Below, in pieces: positions 34,601 through 47,042 of a DNA stretch of 64,000 nucleotides. This stretch comes from Megamerina dolium (Eukaryota > Arthropoda > Insecta > Diptera > Megamerinidae), in contig OY978528.1 in NCBI GenBank assembly GCA_963854835.1, positions 53,044,508 through 53,108,507 of the forward strand, read 5' to 3'. Position 1 is the stretch's first letter; each line of letters opens with the position of its first letter. Made by a program: the position numbers and the translations under genes. The notes beneath the pieces are model-generated. The model was not told the origin of the DNA, ran no database searches, and saw only the letters and a list, made by a program, of their open reading frames with translations.

Positions 34601-35221
34601 ATTGTCATTGCCATTGTCGCTACAACTCAACTGTTTAGTTATCTCAACTACAGCAGGAAATTGTTCAGTCAGCCACAGCACCACAGCGGCAGTTTGATAC
34701 GATATTACTAATGTATGTATGCTCTTTTTTTATTAGTTTTCAGATTGAATTCGATTGAATTGAGACACTGAACAGAGTCATAGTGAATAATAGTCCAGTT
34801 TTGATGTAATCTATGATAAATACTAAAAATTCTTACCGCAACTAATGGTTAATTTTATTATTAGCCGCTTAGTTGTCTTCTTAATTAATTAATGATATTG
34901 ATGAAATTGATTATTTTTCTAACGAATATTTCTCTTTAGATTGCTCAAGCTTTCTCCTAAATATATTGTGGCTATTGACTATAGAGGTTTCTCATAATTT
35001 ATTTAAATTAAATCATTAAAATTCTGGCATTTCATCATAAAATTCAAACTCATAAAAATTAAAAAAAAAAAAACTAAATACATTTGGGAATGATTGACAA
35101 CAGATCATGCAATCGATATGTTCAAAACACAAAAAGAGAAAAACAAAACGTCTCAATCTCAGCATCATTCCAAGACCAAGATCACATATATTCGTGCATA
35201 CTTGCATGACAACTGTGACTT

Positions 35222-35245
35222 TGTGTGTGTGTGTGTGTGTGTGTA
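35222..35245 (+). repeat. (GT)n microsatellite
   Basis: About 12 uninterrupted tg/gt units. Confidence 0.92.
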
Positions 35246-35814
35246 TTGTGGTACTCTCTGTTGATATCTCATTTAGCAAATTCATTCAAGAAATGCATAT
35301 CTAAAATGATTAAATTAATTAAAAGCTCATTTTTATCGGTAAATCAGTAAAATGAATTGAATTGATATACGCACGCGCACACGCAAATGGTAACAGGCTC
35401 AACAACATATCGTACCTATTCGTAAGTATGTTACTCGTATGTGATGTTGCATGTCACATGTAATACAATATGTACGTATCTGTAAGACAAACCACAATGT
35501 CGCATTCATTCATTGCATACGTTTTTCAATATGTTGGTACGTAACTACCATATCTATTAAAAAAATAATGATGAAAAATACAAGTAAAATTAAAGTTGAA
35601 AAAAATTATTTAAATCCTGATTGAAATGCTGCAAGTATGGCTTAGATATAACTTGGAAATAATGATTACTTCTTTATATTAATAAATATTGTGTGGATTG
35701 TATGTAAATACAATACATTGTTGCAATAGAATTAAATTAATTAAATGCGACATGAATGTATTTTATCAATCCTATTTGCATGCGACAGGAAGGTAAGTAG
35801 ATAATGGGTAAATT

Positions 35815-35829
35815 ATTGATACGATAATT
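35815..35829 (+). repeat. LINE target-site duplication, left copy
   Basis: attgatacgataatt, repeated exactly at 37212-37226; the LINE at 35830-37211 lies between. Confidence 0.92.
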
Positions 35830-37211
35830 GTTTTTCCTTGTTCACTCCTCTTAGGAGCATAGGGTCTCAACAATACTCTTCCGTCGCACACGGTTCAGTG
35901 CTGTTATTTCTGCCCCGTCCCAAGTTGTGTTGACATCGGCTAGCTCGGGCAAAATCGACCTACTCCAAGTATTTTTTGGCCGACTTCGACCTCTACTCCC
36001 TTGCGGGTCGCACTCCTGTGCCATTCTTGTAATTCTATCTGTGACCTATCCATCGCCACTTTGTAACAGAACGGGTCTCCGCAGCGCGTCGTTGCTGATG
36101 GTGTTCGGTCAGAATATTCTACAGATGATACGGAGGCATCTGTTGACGAAAGTTTGCAGCTTTTGTGTGATGCTGTTAGAGATCAGCCATGTTTCACTTC
36201 CGTACAACAATACTGACTTCACACATGAGCTGAATATTCGCAGTTTTGTGAGCCTGGAGATTCACGAGCTCGCCCACACTGCATGCAGTCGCCCGAACGC
36301 CGCCCTTGCTTTGTTTAACCTGCAGTTTACATCTTCATTACATCGTAATAATGCAGCCGAGGTAACAGAAATTTTCAACAAATTCCACCGGGCATTCGTC
36401 GACCATTACATGGCTTGCATTTTTGTCTAAAACTCTCATGGCATTGGTCTTTGCGATGTTGGCCTCCAGTCCGACAGTACGTACCAGCGCGACTAAACTG
36501 TCCGCCTTCGCTTGCATGTCGATGAGTTTGTGTGAGAGGAAGCAGATGTCATCGGCGAAGTCCAAATCCTTCAGGTGCCTGCTAAAACTCCATACGATTA
36601 CTCTCCTGTGCAAGGTAAGTTGGCGCATGACGTCGTCCAGGACGATGGCGAAGAGAAGGGGTGACAGGGGGCAACCTTGCCTTACGCCCGCATTGGTGGA
36701 GAATGGGTTGCTAATATTACCGTTATGAAGCATAGCCAGTTCGGAATTTTTGTAAAGGGCTTTGATGAGGCGAATTAACTTGGCTGGGATTCCTTTTCTA
36801 CTTAATGCCAGCCAGATTGCTTCTCTTTTGATTGGGTCGAAAGCTTTCTTAAAGTCCACGAACAGCATGCATAGCGGAGAGCGCCATTCCACAGTTCTAC
36901 TATGATACGACGTGTGTTGATTTGGTCAGCACAGCTTCGGTGTGGGCAAAATCCAGCTTGTTCGTTTCTTAGGGAACGTTTGACACATTGAAGTCTGGAT
37001 TGAATGATCATGGCTATTATTTTATAGATGGTGTTGAGTAGGGTTATTCATCGCCAGTTAGCACAGTCGCGCCTATCTTAGGCAACTTCACTATGATGCC
37101 TTTTGTCCACGACGGAGGCATTTTTTCGTTTTCCCAAGCGGCAGAGATGTGGGGGATATGGATTTCTGCTGAGGTTTGCGGGTCGACTAGAAATAGTTCT
37201 GGATGTATGCC
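35830..37211 (-). pseudogene. 5'-truncated LINE (RT palm and C-terminus) with 15-bp TSD
   Basis: On the minus strand the protein begins mid-linker at about 37200 (VDPQTSAEIHIPHISAAWE, then MPPSWTKGIIVKLPKIG). After a shift it continues with RNEQAGFCPHRSCADQINT and EWRSPLCMLFVDFKKAFDPI (first palm Asp). GVRQGCPLSPLLFAIVLDDV and LDFADDICFLSHKLIDM follow; FADD is the catalytic box with Phe for Tyr. Then come VGLEANIAKTNAMRV and FCYLGCIIT. Below 36337 the C-terminal part continues in broken frames, with WIGH near 36040 and STEPCATEEYC-like residues just before 35880. It differs from the RTE lineage at 40376 in the R-x-S-C-x-D-Q-I-N-T block; an RTE-like clade is likely but not certain. The 15-bp flanking duplication shows it is a single insertion event with a truncated 5' end. 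Confidence 0.9.
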
Positions 37212-37226
37212 ATTGATACGATAATT
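37212..37226 (+). repeat. LINE target-site duplication, right copy
   Basis: attgatacgataatt, an exact match to 35815-35829. Confidence 0.92.
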
Positions 37227-40200
37227 AACTGATCAATATTAGTTTTTATACAGGATAATGGACAATGGATAGGATAATGATTACAGTGATCCTCGTGATA
37301 ATATTCATAATGATAATTGAACTTAGTGTAAGTTGTCGTTGCTTGTTTTGTATGGACTATTTTAAATTTAAAATCGTTAGCAACTTGATAGTGTTGATGA
37401 TGAAATATTGACGGTGTGGGTTGAAATTTCATTGCAGTGTTTGATGTTGACCGATAGCGGGGCCTATGCAGACTGATGTAAAATATTTGTATTTAAATTT
37501 CTCATTTTAACATCATGATCACAATGAAGAGATGTTAATGATCTTAACTGTATGGACAATCCTGGTCAGTATATGGAGAGAATATTACTAATATCATGTA
37601 TATAGATATACAGTATTTTTTATCCCACTCTAAATAAGTTATAGCCTTCAATTCGAAGCGATCTTAAGAGGTATGACAGATTGACTAATCGTTGGATAAC
37701 GAAAGATACGTGACATGGTGCCAAGAGAGATGGAGTCTTAGTTTTCTTTTTTATATTATGCATATTTACTGTACATTAACTATTGACGGTCTCATGCTGA
37801 CAAGATTTGTGAAATATCTAAACATCATCATGTTGAGTGACTAGAGTAGGTTGTAGTATGAATTTGTTTTCGTGTTGTTTTGTTGTCTTTCTTCTTGTAC
37901 AACCATCATCACAACATATCATTGTAATAGAATTAGAACTAGGTTCGTTTTACAATAATAATAATAAGAAGAAGAAGGTTTTACTTGTATATATATGAAA
38001 AAACAATATCACAAGATTTCATATGAATTTTACCAATCTAATCGAACTTCAATCAAATTCCAATTTAAACATCCATAAGGCCGTTTGTATTTTGTTCATT
38101 GTCTTTATCTTGAGATATATCGGTCTATCATTGATCGTGATTTCAAAATGACAACATATTGTAGTTTTTGTGATTGGCGATGTTGTTGCATATGTAACAT
38201 ATTGGACGTTCAATGTTCCTAATGCATATTGTTGTTGTTATTTCTTGTTTATTTCATTTTCCAATAGTGTTCACAAATTTCCCCTTTCGTATGTACAATT
38301 CACTCACACCCAAACCATGGTAAAATATGTACATATGTCTAATCGGCATCATCTATGCCACCAATGCGCCATCCATCCATCTGTATTATTGTTGTATAAC
38401 TATCATACAATATCCAATACACGGATATCCAGAATGTACCCATTGTTTATGTATTTTTTGATTGTCGTCGTGAGCTTCTTACATGTACTTGTTGTGCCAA
38501 GATTATTGTCATATGATAAGACAAAGACGTGGTGGTATGTTCAATTGCGATCATTGAATGCGATACATGAATGTTAGGTACTCGTACACTGTACCTGCAT
38601 AACGACATATCGTACAGTGGGAGAAATGATGATAAGTTGTTTGTTAAATTCCTTCGAATACAACTAGGTATATGATATATTCGTATGTATGTCCATGTGT
38701 TCGGTGCCAGATATTTCGAGAAGGTTATATGAAAAAGTATTAACACGCTCTCACCAATTGTTTCACATTAATTTATGCAACAGGAGTACTAAGTGCATAT
38801 TCAATGGGCGGGATGTAGGGATTGTAATATATTGATGAATTCTATAGATGGTGTTTGTCATTAGTATTCCATCAAAACCAGTTTATTTAATTTTTTTCAC
38901 ATTAAAAAATTTATTTTATACATATACATATTTTAAAATAATTTAAATATGGAAAACTATAAAATTCAAATCTGAGATTAATTTGACTCGATCAGATCGC
39001 ATTTGACCTCACAAAAATTATATTTAAAAATTTATAAAATTTTTCATGTCAAACTCTATAACTGACACCCTTTATTTTTTCCTCCTCAACATTTCTTTTG
39101 AAGATATTTACCCTCAATCTCTACTCCTTAGATGATCTCCCCTACTACTGATCATTTATTCCAAACGCAATTCTTCCTATCTTTACTCCTTAGTGCGTCT
39201 TCCTACCAAAATATACTTAAAAGTAACTGTAGATTGAAAAATTATGTCATAATTAACCACAAAATGTTCCTAAATTGATGAAGTGTATATCCAAAATTGT
39301 GATTCTCGTGCCCTAACATTACTTGTAAATATAGTCATACCTATACATACACTTTAGTGGGGCTCACCTACGAAATTGATGTTGTTTATAAAATTAGAAG
39401 AACATTAATTTTAAATAATCCATATATTGATTATCAAAATAAAAGAGTACTTATGGGTAAAAACTCTATTACTTTGCTTCTGCTAGGTCATCATGTTAAC
39501 CTGATTAAATATACTTGGAAGACAGGATGGAGGTCTCTATAAATATTCATAAAGAACGTACATATTTTGCTTGATCACTACGTGAATTCATAAAATGGTC
39601 TTATACTGGTATCTCTTAAGACGATCTAAACTCCCTCCATTGCTCCTGGTCTAAGGCCAGCCGGTTTAACTTCCTAACGATCATCACCTTCATCAGTCTT
39701 CTTTATGCATCCCTCTGATTTTTTATAAATCTAATTCCATTCCATTTATTGATTCCCTCCTTCTACCTTTTTGTGGGACGGTTGTAGGAATACTTTACGT
39801 AACTGAACATTGAATAAATTATAAATATCAAAGAGGATTCTTCTAAAAAATAAAAGATATTTCGATATTGCAATTGTAAGTAAGATCCTTCAGATTTTTT
39901 TTTTCATATAAATTTAAAGGATTTGCATAGTAGTAGTCAATTTTATTCAGTAAGATATCGTCCATTTCTAGACATGATCTTTTGGAATCTATCAGTAGCT
40001 GTCTCGATCATAAACCGATTTGAGGTCAGACTGAGGTAAGTTCTGTCATTGAACTTATCAGCCGTAATAAGTGATTCTCAGAAGAGGTAAGATCTGGTAA
40101 TTTAGATAAAATATCACAGCCAAGATCCTGAATAGAAAATAGTTTTCTTTCTGAACACTGTAACCGTCAGTATGTCGAAAGATAGACATTGCAGTTACTT

Positions 40201-40375
40201 TTCGGATTCCTTTGCAAAACTCCTGAAAGATAAAACATTTCTAGTCACAATAAACGATTTAATGATGCTTTATACACCACAATGTTGTCGACCAATTTTC
40301 GTGATCAATCGTGGCGTTGTTTTCTCACAAATGGACATATATTAGCACACATTAAAATGCTTACATACTTGCTTA
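37227..40375. other. AT-rich non-coding DNA
   Basis: 3.1 kb without a recognisable gene. A mixed (AAT)n-(AAG)n run lies at about 37953-37978. A 135-codon frame at 38170-38577 overlaps an antisense frame and has no family features. Confidence 0.5.
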
Positions 40376-42115
40376 ATTATGTGACCATTATAATCGAAAA
40401 TCGATATAGGCCGAATCTAGCATGTTTCGCCAGATCCATCCTTCGCTAGTCGGCGGCAGTTAGAGATTCCAAGCGCTGAGAGGTTCTCCAGTACTTAGTC
40501 TTTCCACCGAAGGTTGGGTCTGCCTCTTCTTCGTCGGCCACCAACAGGTTCCGAATATAACACATTCTTAACCGGGGCGTATTCTTCCAATCGCGCTACA
40601 TGACCTAGACAGCGCAACCGCTGAATTTTAATGCGCTTTACTATGTCAATATCAGCATACAGCTCATACAGCTCATGGTTGTACCTTATTCGGTACTCGC
40701 CACCAACGCAAATAGGTCCAAAGATCTTGCGTAGGACTTTTCTCTCGAAAACTCCAAGCATTCGCTCATCCGAGGTGGAAATTGTCCAGGCTTCAGCGCC
40801 ATATGTTAGGACAGGCATGATGAGAGACTTGTAGAGTGTAGTTCTCGTTCTTCGAGAGACGGCCCGACTTATCAATTGCTTACTTAGCCCAAATTAGCAC
40901 CTGTTGGCAAGAGTGATCCTTCGCAATATCTCCAGGCTGACGTCATTACTGCTGTTAATGCTGATTTCTAGATAGAGAAAGTCTTTCACTACTTCAAAAG
41001 AGAAGTTATCAACAGTGACGTGCTGTCCAAGACGCCAAGACTTTTTGTTAGTTGAGGCTAGGTACTTCGTTTTGCCCTCGTTCACACATTCGACGCGACA
41101 CTCTTTCCAACTCTGAGATTGTTGCACTGACTGCTCGCGTATTCATGCCGATTATCTCAATGTTATCGGCAATAGCCAACCGCATGACACTTTCGAACAA
41201 GTTCAGAATAGCCCACTTAAAGGAAAAAGAAAATGTTTTTCTTGTAGAGCCTATTTTTGTAAATATAAAAAACCAAAAATTGTTTGTCGCCAACGCGTTC
41301 TAAATTTAGTAGGTCAATAGTGATTATTTTCAAAAAACAATCGGTTTTTGAAAAAGACAATTTTATTTTAATCATAACTTTTAAAATATTCAGAATCGGT
41401 TATAAATGTTATATATATAAAAGAGCTTTCTTTTGATACCCATATTTTAAGAAACAATAGCGAATTTATTGAGTAATTTCGATCGCAAATTTTAACTTTG
41501 ACCTTGAGCCAAGCCTTATATGGGCGTTAGTGATAAACACATAAAAATAGGCTCTATACGAAAAACATTTTTCCCCTTTAAGTGAGCTATTCTGTATTTA
41601 TGCCTGAGACTTTTGTTGAAGATAGTGCCAATATATCGTAGATCAGCAGTTCGAATTATAATATTATCTCCATAATAAGATTGAAAAGTCGCACGATAAC
41701 AGATCACCTTCTCTGAAACCTCACCGGTATTAAAGGCGGTGAGAGGTCCTTCCAAATTCTTACTGCACAACGGGAGTTACATAGTGTCATTCTGCAAAGC
41801 CGAATGAGCTTCGCAGGAACACCGAACTCAGATATTGTTGTGCGGCTTTATAATCAGCAAAAAGATGGTGGCTGTCGATCTGTGTTTCTTTGGTCTTCTC
41901 CAGGAATTTGTGCAGTTTGAAAATCTGGTGATGGTAGATTTGCCGGATCTGAAGCCACGCTGATAAGGTCGAATCAGGTTATTAGGCATTAGCTTCAATC
42001 TTTCACACAGTACGCTCAAAAGAACCTTGTATGTGATGCTAAGAAGACTTATTCCACGGTAATTGCCGCAAATTGCTGGGTCTCCTTTCAACAAATTTTT
42101 AACAGGGTGCAATTA
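40376..42115 (-). pseudogene. RTE/BovB-type LINE remnant interrupted by a MITE
   Basis: On the minus strand, GDPAICGNYRGISLLSITYK, LCERLKLMPNNLIRPYQRGF and GKSTIT open the RT at about 42090-41930. An internal deletion follows, then IGTIFNKSLR (about 41610). After the inserted MITE (41204-41594) it resumes with MRLAIADNIEIIGMNTRAVS; ADNI occupies the YADD site, a lost catalytic Asp. Next come NEGKTKYLASTNKKSWRLGQ, VVKDFLYLEISINSSNDVSL and the thumb. The long open frame 40875-40495 reads LYKSLIMPVLTYGAEAWTIS, FERKVLRKIFGPICVGGEYR and GHVARLEE..GGRRRRGRP. The 3' UTR ends near 40376 with the conserved tatgtgaccattataatcga wording shared with the copies at 7915, 47043 and 63792. It is the most complete RTE copy here, but inactive. 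Confidence 0.87.
41204..41594. mobile_element. ~391-bp MITE inserted in the RTE LINE
   Basis: The left arm 41204-41256 (cagaatagcccacttaaagg..gtagagcctatttttgt) and the right arm 41542-41594 are inverted copies of each other with a few substitutions and a short indel. The outermost word cagaatagc / gctattctg closes both ends. The ~280 bp between them are unique, AT-rich and non-coding. The LINE protein reads up to one side (FNKSLRHKY) and resumes on the other (LFESVMRL), so the MITE entered after the LINE. The target duplication and hence the superfamily could not be determined. Confidence 0.82.
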
Positions 42116-43628
42116 TTCAAAGTCGTATAAAATCGAAACTTCGAGTTTACTGACGATGTGTAAGCAGTTCGTTTCAACTGGTTTTACACTTCTTCTGAGA
42201 TTTTCGGCTATACTTCAATGCTTCTTGCAATTCCTAATTTTTTAAAAGCTGTAGCAAATACAAATGCAATCATTTTGCACAGTTTTTGCATGTTTTTAAT
42301 GTTAAATTGTCACTTTTTATAGTCGTAATCTCTTAATACAGTGGCCAGAGCATAAATCCATTCAAATTTTTGAACGCCATGTATTGAAAAATCCAGAACG
42401 AAATTTCTTATTAAGGCAATAAATTAGAAATGCATAGCCAATAAATCTTTTGGAATGAAGTTTGGGCGATAAAGCATAAATTACTTTTTGATCATTTAAC
42501 CCACAATATGATCATTATGAGCGATTATGTGAGGATCAGGTGTCAAGTGAACTCGTTCCAACGATGGTTGCTTGTCCCAGGTGGTCGTTATGTGCGGATG
42601 TGTGAGGATGTGTATTATAGGCGTTATAGGTACTACTGCAACGAACGATGGTGTAGTTCATTTATGTCGCTAAATGAATAATAACACACGCAATTTTCAA
42701 TTTTCAATTTACAATATTTATTTAAAATTTAAATAAATAGGGAGTAAATTTGGGCACACTGACCATTTACCAGAATTCCAGAAATATAAACAAAACGGGA
42801 GGTATTAAGAAGATATTTTATATAAGTGAGAGTGTTGCCAACCCACTCAAATAAAGCAAAGCAAACAGCGCACGCGTCTTACTCTGGCGTAAACAATGAG
42901 CAATAATATCAATAAAAATTTTTCAGAAATAAAAATTTTAATTTTTTTTTACACGTATAACAGTAATTAAGTATTTTTTATCTTAACTTTTTTGCCTCAG
43001 GTTCATGTCATAAGGTTAATTAAAATTACAAGTAATGCTTATCATAATTATCATTATCAAAAGATTGATTCATTTAATTCTTTTTCTTTTTTTGTTCTTG
43101 CTGTTTGATTTGTTTCATAGATTGATAAATGTATATATGCAACCGATGCTGATCTGATCATAATAACGATAACGCGGTCGATCATATAGTATTCGCTGGC
43201 TTTAATATCCTTATTGTTTATAATTTTCGAATTCTTTTTTTCGATTCACTTAAAAATGCACAATTTTATTGATAGAAAATTGTATGACCTTATTCTGGTT
43301 TGTTTGTATGTAATAACAGCTCTTTTTCTTCATCACGCTGTCCCGCTGGCTTCTTGTCTATTGGTTCTAATTAAGGTAAATATCCATCAGCGCACCGTTT
43401 TTCAACGTTTATTGCAGTTTATTACAACATTGCTAGTCCCGTTTTTTCCATATATTCATACATAAGCATAAAATCAATTAAAATCCCATAAATCGATCAT
43501 TCAATGATCTGAAGACTGAAGAAATATACGATCAATAAACGATCGATCGTTGCAAATGAGTGAACATGTATGAACCTACATAAAATAATAAAAAATATTT
43601 TTAATAGAAAATGTCATTTTTTATTTAT
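42116..43628. other. AT-rich non-coding DNA
   Basis: No gene or element is recognised. Palindromic gatcgatcg words cluster near 43490-43550. Confidence 0.5.
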
Positions 43629-45236
43629 TTTTATACCCTGCATAATGCAATATGCATGGTATATTCATTTCGGTCAGATGTTTGTGTCCACTTGAAGGAA
43701 TCTCCGGAGATATAGACATAGATATATATTCGTGATCAGCGTCGATTAAATTTTCGATTTAACGATGTCCGTCCGTCCGTCCGTCCGTCCGTCCGTCCGT
43801 CCGTCTGTCTGTCACCTGGCTGGTTCGCACGATAACTTGAGTAAATATTGAGCTATTTCGATGAAATTTAGCATAAGTAATCTATGATCCAAGGGTACGG
43901 AGGGGATTGATATTGGGCATGATCGGTCAATAACCACGCCCACACCAAGCATTCAAAGCGACTAACCTCGAAATTTTCAGAATTTTTAACTTGCTATAAC
44001 TCACATAATATACCACTTTGGACAACAATATTTGGCACATAGACTTATATTATACTACTATATAACCTCACCAAAAGTGGTTGAGCCACGCCTACTTTTT
44101 AGCGTAGCTCTCATACAAAGTGTCTGTACTTCTTTTAAATTGAAACAGCTGTAACTTCTTCAATCTTCTGTCCAGATTAACCATAATTGACACTTAGATT
44201 AACATGGTAGTCCGAAATAATATGGCAGAAAATCAGTGTGCCACGCCCACTCCTTTTTGGGTCTCCCATACAAAGTTGCGGAAATTAAAAAATATGTTAC
44301 CGGTTATAACTTACAAACCATTTAGCGTAGGACAACGAGATTTTAGGTATGGAATAGTATTGTACCAGCAACTAGGCTCACAGAAAATGGGCGCACCATG
44401 CCCACTGTTTATCGTAGCCCCCATACAAATTTTAAATTGAAACAGCTGTAACTTAGGCAATCTTATTCTAGAATAACCATAATTGACACTTAAATTAATA
44501 TCGTAGTCGGAAATAATCTGGCAGAAAATAAGTGTGCCACGCCCACTCCTTCATGGGTCTCCCATACAAAGTCAAGGGAATTAAACTAAAACTTTTAAGC
44601 GCCATAACTTATAAACCATTTAGCGTAAAAGAACGAGATTTAAGGTGTGGATTAGTATTGTAGGAGCAACTAGACTCACTGGAAATGGACGCGCCACGCC
44701 CACTGTTGATAGTAGCCGCCATACAAAATGACAGAATTTCTTTTAAATTGAAATAGCTGTAACTTCTGTATCCTTCTGTCTAGAACAATCATAATTAACA
44801 CTTATGTTAATATGGTAGTCAAAAATAATCTGGCGAAAAATCAGCGTACCACGCCCACTTCTTATTGGGGCTCCCATACAAAGTTGAGGAAATTAAACAA
44901 AAATGTTAACCACCATAACTTAGAAACTATTCAACGTAGGTCACCAAATTTAAGGTGTGGATTAACGTTGAAAAATTAATTGGATTTACTAGAAAGTGGT
45001 AAGCCACGCCCACTTTTATATAGCTTCAATAATAAGCCTCGGAATTATCTTAAAATCCTTTTACTTCGTCAAACTCAACCATATTTCGGGTGTAAATTAG
45101 TAGTATATGCAAAAATTGTTTCTCGAAAAGTGGAAATAAAAGAAAAGTTGGATATTCGAGTAAACTTTTTATATATAAATCTACATATGCAGGGTATAGT
45201 TTGGTCGGCCCCAGCCGACTGTAAGGAGATTTTTCT
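43629..45236 (+). repeat. TATACCCTGCA-bounded repeat family, copy B (complete)
   Basis: The left end is tataccctgca at 43632-43642 and the right end tgcagggtata at 45188-45198, followed by ggtcggccccagccgactgt. The (GTCC)n block is at 43767-43813. Interior units starting ttaaattgaaacagctgtaa are at about 44133, 44430 and 44741 (spacing 297 and ~311). A final partial module has gtaagccacgcccactttta and cataatttcgggtgtaaattag-like blocks. It is nearly collinear with copy A minus the SINE and one tandem unit, so the two copies differ in unit number. No coding capacity is evident. Confidence 0.88.
43767..43813 (+). repeat. (GTCC)n microsatellite inside repeat copy B
   Basis: About ten gtcc units grading into gtct; longer than the block in copy A. 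Confidence 0.95.
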
Positions 45237-46195
45237 TATTTCACTTTTCCTTTCCATTTGAATTTCTTCAATTTCAAATCTACGATCGCCTTAATCAATC
45301 ACCATACACACCCATATGTATGCAGAGTGTTGAATGCATTTAATATGTAAAGCAATTCTTATTAAATCGATTTGTTGATAGTTTTGTGTCTGAAGAGATG
45401 ACGATGACGATTACTACCATATAATAATAATGATGATGAAGGTAGTACTAATGGTAGTGGTGGTTGTGGTGGTGCCATGGATGATTACATTTCCTACTCT
45501 ATTTATTTTCAATATTTCAGCTGCACATAAGCTCACATTAATTTTATAGATCGTCAAATACATACATGTAAGTATGAGTATGAATGAGTATGCATTTAAG
45601 TATGGGTAGGTAACGTACGATAGCATTCCAAGTGTTTTTTTTACATAATATGAAAGTCATTCAATTGTGGCAATAGTGTTAATTAAGGCACATTAAAGAC
45701 CTATAAATTAATAAAAAAGTATACATTTATCCACTATACTATGTTATACTTGTATGTACTCGTATATACTAATATAATGGTATTGAATTTCCCGCACTAT
45801 CGAATATTTAGAGTATGAATGGTAATTTGTAATAATGTGCCTACAATAATTCGAAAAGTAAATTCAAATGGATAAAAGAAAAAATCAATCAAGATAGACT
45901 AGAAAAAATAGACACATCATACTTACGTGTTTTTATTTAGAAAGAAATTATTAGAACGTGACAGTGAGCATAAGTGTTTTTGGAATGTAAATTTTCTCAT
46001 AATTTGTTTATTCTTTTGTCTTATGGAGGTGGCATTTCATGTGTGAATTGGAATTTGCACGATCATATGTATAGGTCATCTTCGTAATACATATGATCAA
46101 ATTTTTACTATAAGCACAATTTTTAAACGCCTTGGTTCAGTGAAAAATAAAAAAATTTAATAATTTCTTCCCAGGAAAGCTTTGTGAAATTCCTC
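45237..46195. other. AT-rich non-coding DNA with a compound microsatellite
   Basis: An imperfect (AAT)n-(GAT)n-(GGT)n tract lies at about 45420-45476. Nothing else is recognised. Confidence 0.5.
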
Positions 46196-46690
46196 ATTTT
46201 GAACCTCCTACTGTTTCGTTTTAACATCCATTATTTAAGCATACATTTTGTATGAGACTCTCCTTAACAGCTGCAGATAGAGGTTAAATTTGTTTGAATA
46301 AAATATTAAGCAGGTAAAATTAACGGGGGTCCGTGGTACATTTCATCAATCTGACGATTATTCCTGAGGTTACTTGTCGATTTTAACGTGTTTATACGTT
46401 CATTTTGTATATAAGTGTCCTTAAGGAATGGAGATAGAGGGTGAGTACGTTAAGAGGAAACGGCACAGAGATACAATTAATGAGGGTACTAAAGGTAAAT
46501 CCTGGGTGTTATTTGTCAATTTTCACGTATTTTTACGACATTTTCGAATGGAAGTCCTCTTAATGGGTGGATATAGGGGGTAAGTATGTTAAGAGGAAAC
46601 GTTGATGATATAAAATTAATGGGTCTGTCATACATTTCACCTATCCAGAGACGATTGAAATTCAGTTATGGGCTTATATGTCGGGAGTAT
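46196..46690. repeat. Tandem repeats of ~139 bp, diverged
   Basis: Two clear units and one more diverged unit share ttgtcgattttaacgtgttt (about 46375 and 46513; a weaker form at about 46212). They also share a gtatataagtgtccttaagg-like block, ggagatagagggtgagtacg and ttaagaggaaacg (46450 and 46588). An aattaatgggg.. word and catttcaycaat follow. The spacing between the two good units is 138-139 bp. It encodes nothing, and no second locus with this sequence was seen in the window. Confidence 0.7.
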
Positions 46691-46998
46691 TTAGAAAACC
46701 AATGCACTAACCTCTCAAATGGAACATAAATACACTAGATGACTAAATAGTATTGCTTTAGATATCAGCAATATTCAGTCAGAGGCACAAATGGTATATT
46801 TGGTTCGCAATTTTTACAAATTGGTCACTTATAATTTGCCGTACGCTTCTTAGAACTTGCGCATAACCTCTCACGAGCGCAGTTGATATTTTGAATTTTG
46901 ACTGCGTAGGCTCTGTGTCTGAATTCTCTGTGCCACATTACCACAAATATAATTAGCTTGTTACTGGTTTATCACGGAGATCATGTGTCTGTTTGATT
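46691..46998. other. Non-coding spacer
   Basis: Nothing recognisable between the tandem repeats and the pyrimidine-rich tract that follows. Confidence 0.5.
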
Positions 46999-47042
46999 TT
47001 CTTCTTCCTCTTCTTCTTCTCCTTCTTCTTTTTCTTCTTCTT
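46999..47042 (+). repeat. (TTC)n tract at the 3' end of an RTE-type LINE
   Basis: An imperfect ttc run directly abuts the conserved LINE 3' UTR (tatgtggccatgacaaccg). On the element strand it is a (GAA)n tail, unlike the (TAAG)n tail of the copies at 7915 and 63792. Confidence 0.85.

Larger units (their letters stand above)
30801..35814. other. AT-rich non-coding DNA with microsatellites
   Basis: 5 kb without a recognisable gene. Simple repeats include a (CAT/GAT then GTG) compound run at about 31490-31545, (AC)n at 31661-31686 and (GT)n at 35222-35245. A possible degraded hairpin at about 33624-33757 is described in findings. Confidence 0.5.

Noticed and set aside
38170..38577. 135-codon open frame as a host gene
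   Set aside because: It overlaps an antisense frame of similar length, is rich in residues expected from AT-rich DNA, and shows no domain or start context.
39900..40370. Possible further mariner fragment upstream of the RTE LINE
   Set aside because: Words such as gatcaatcgtgg looked suggestive, but no ordered transposase motifs could be read in any frame.
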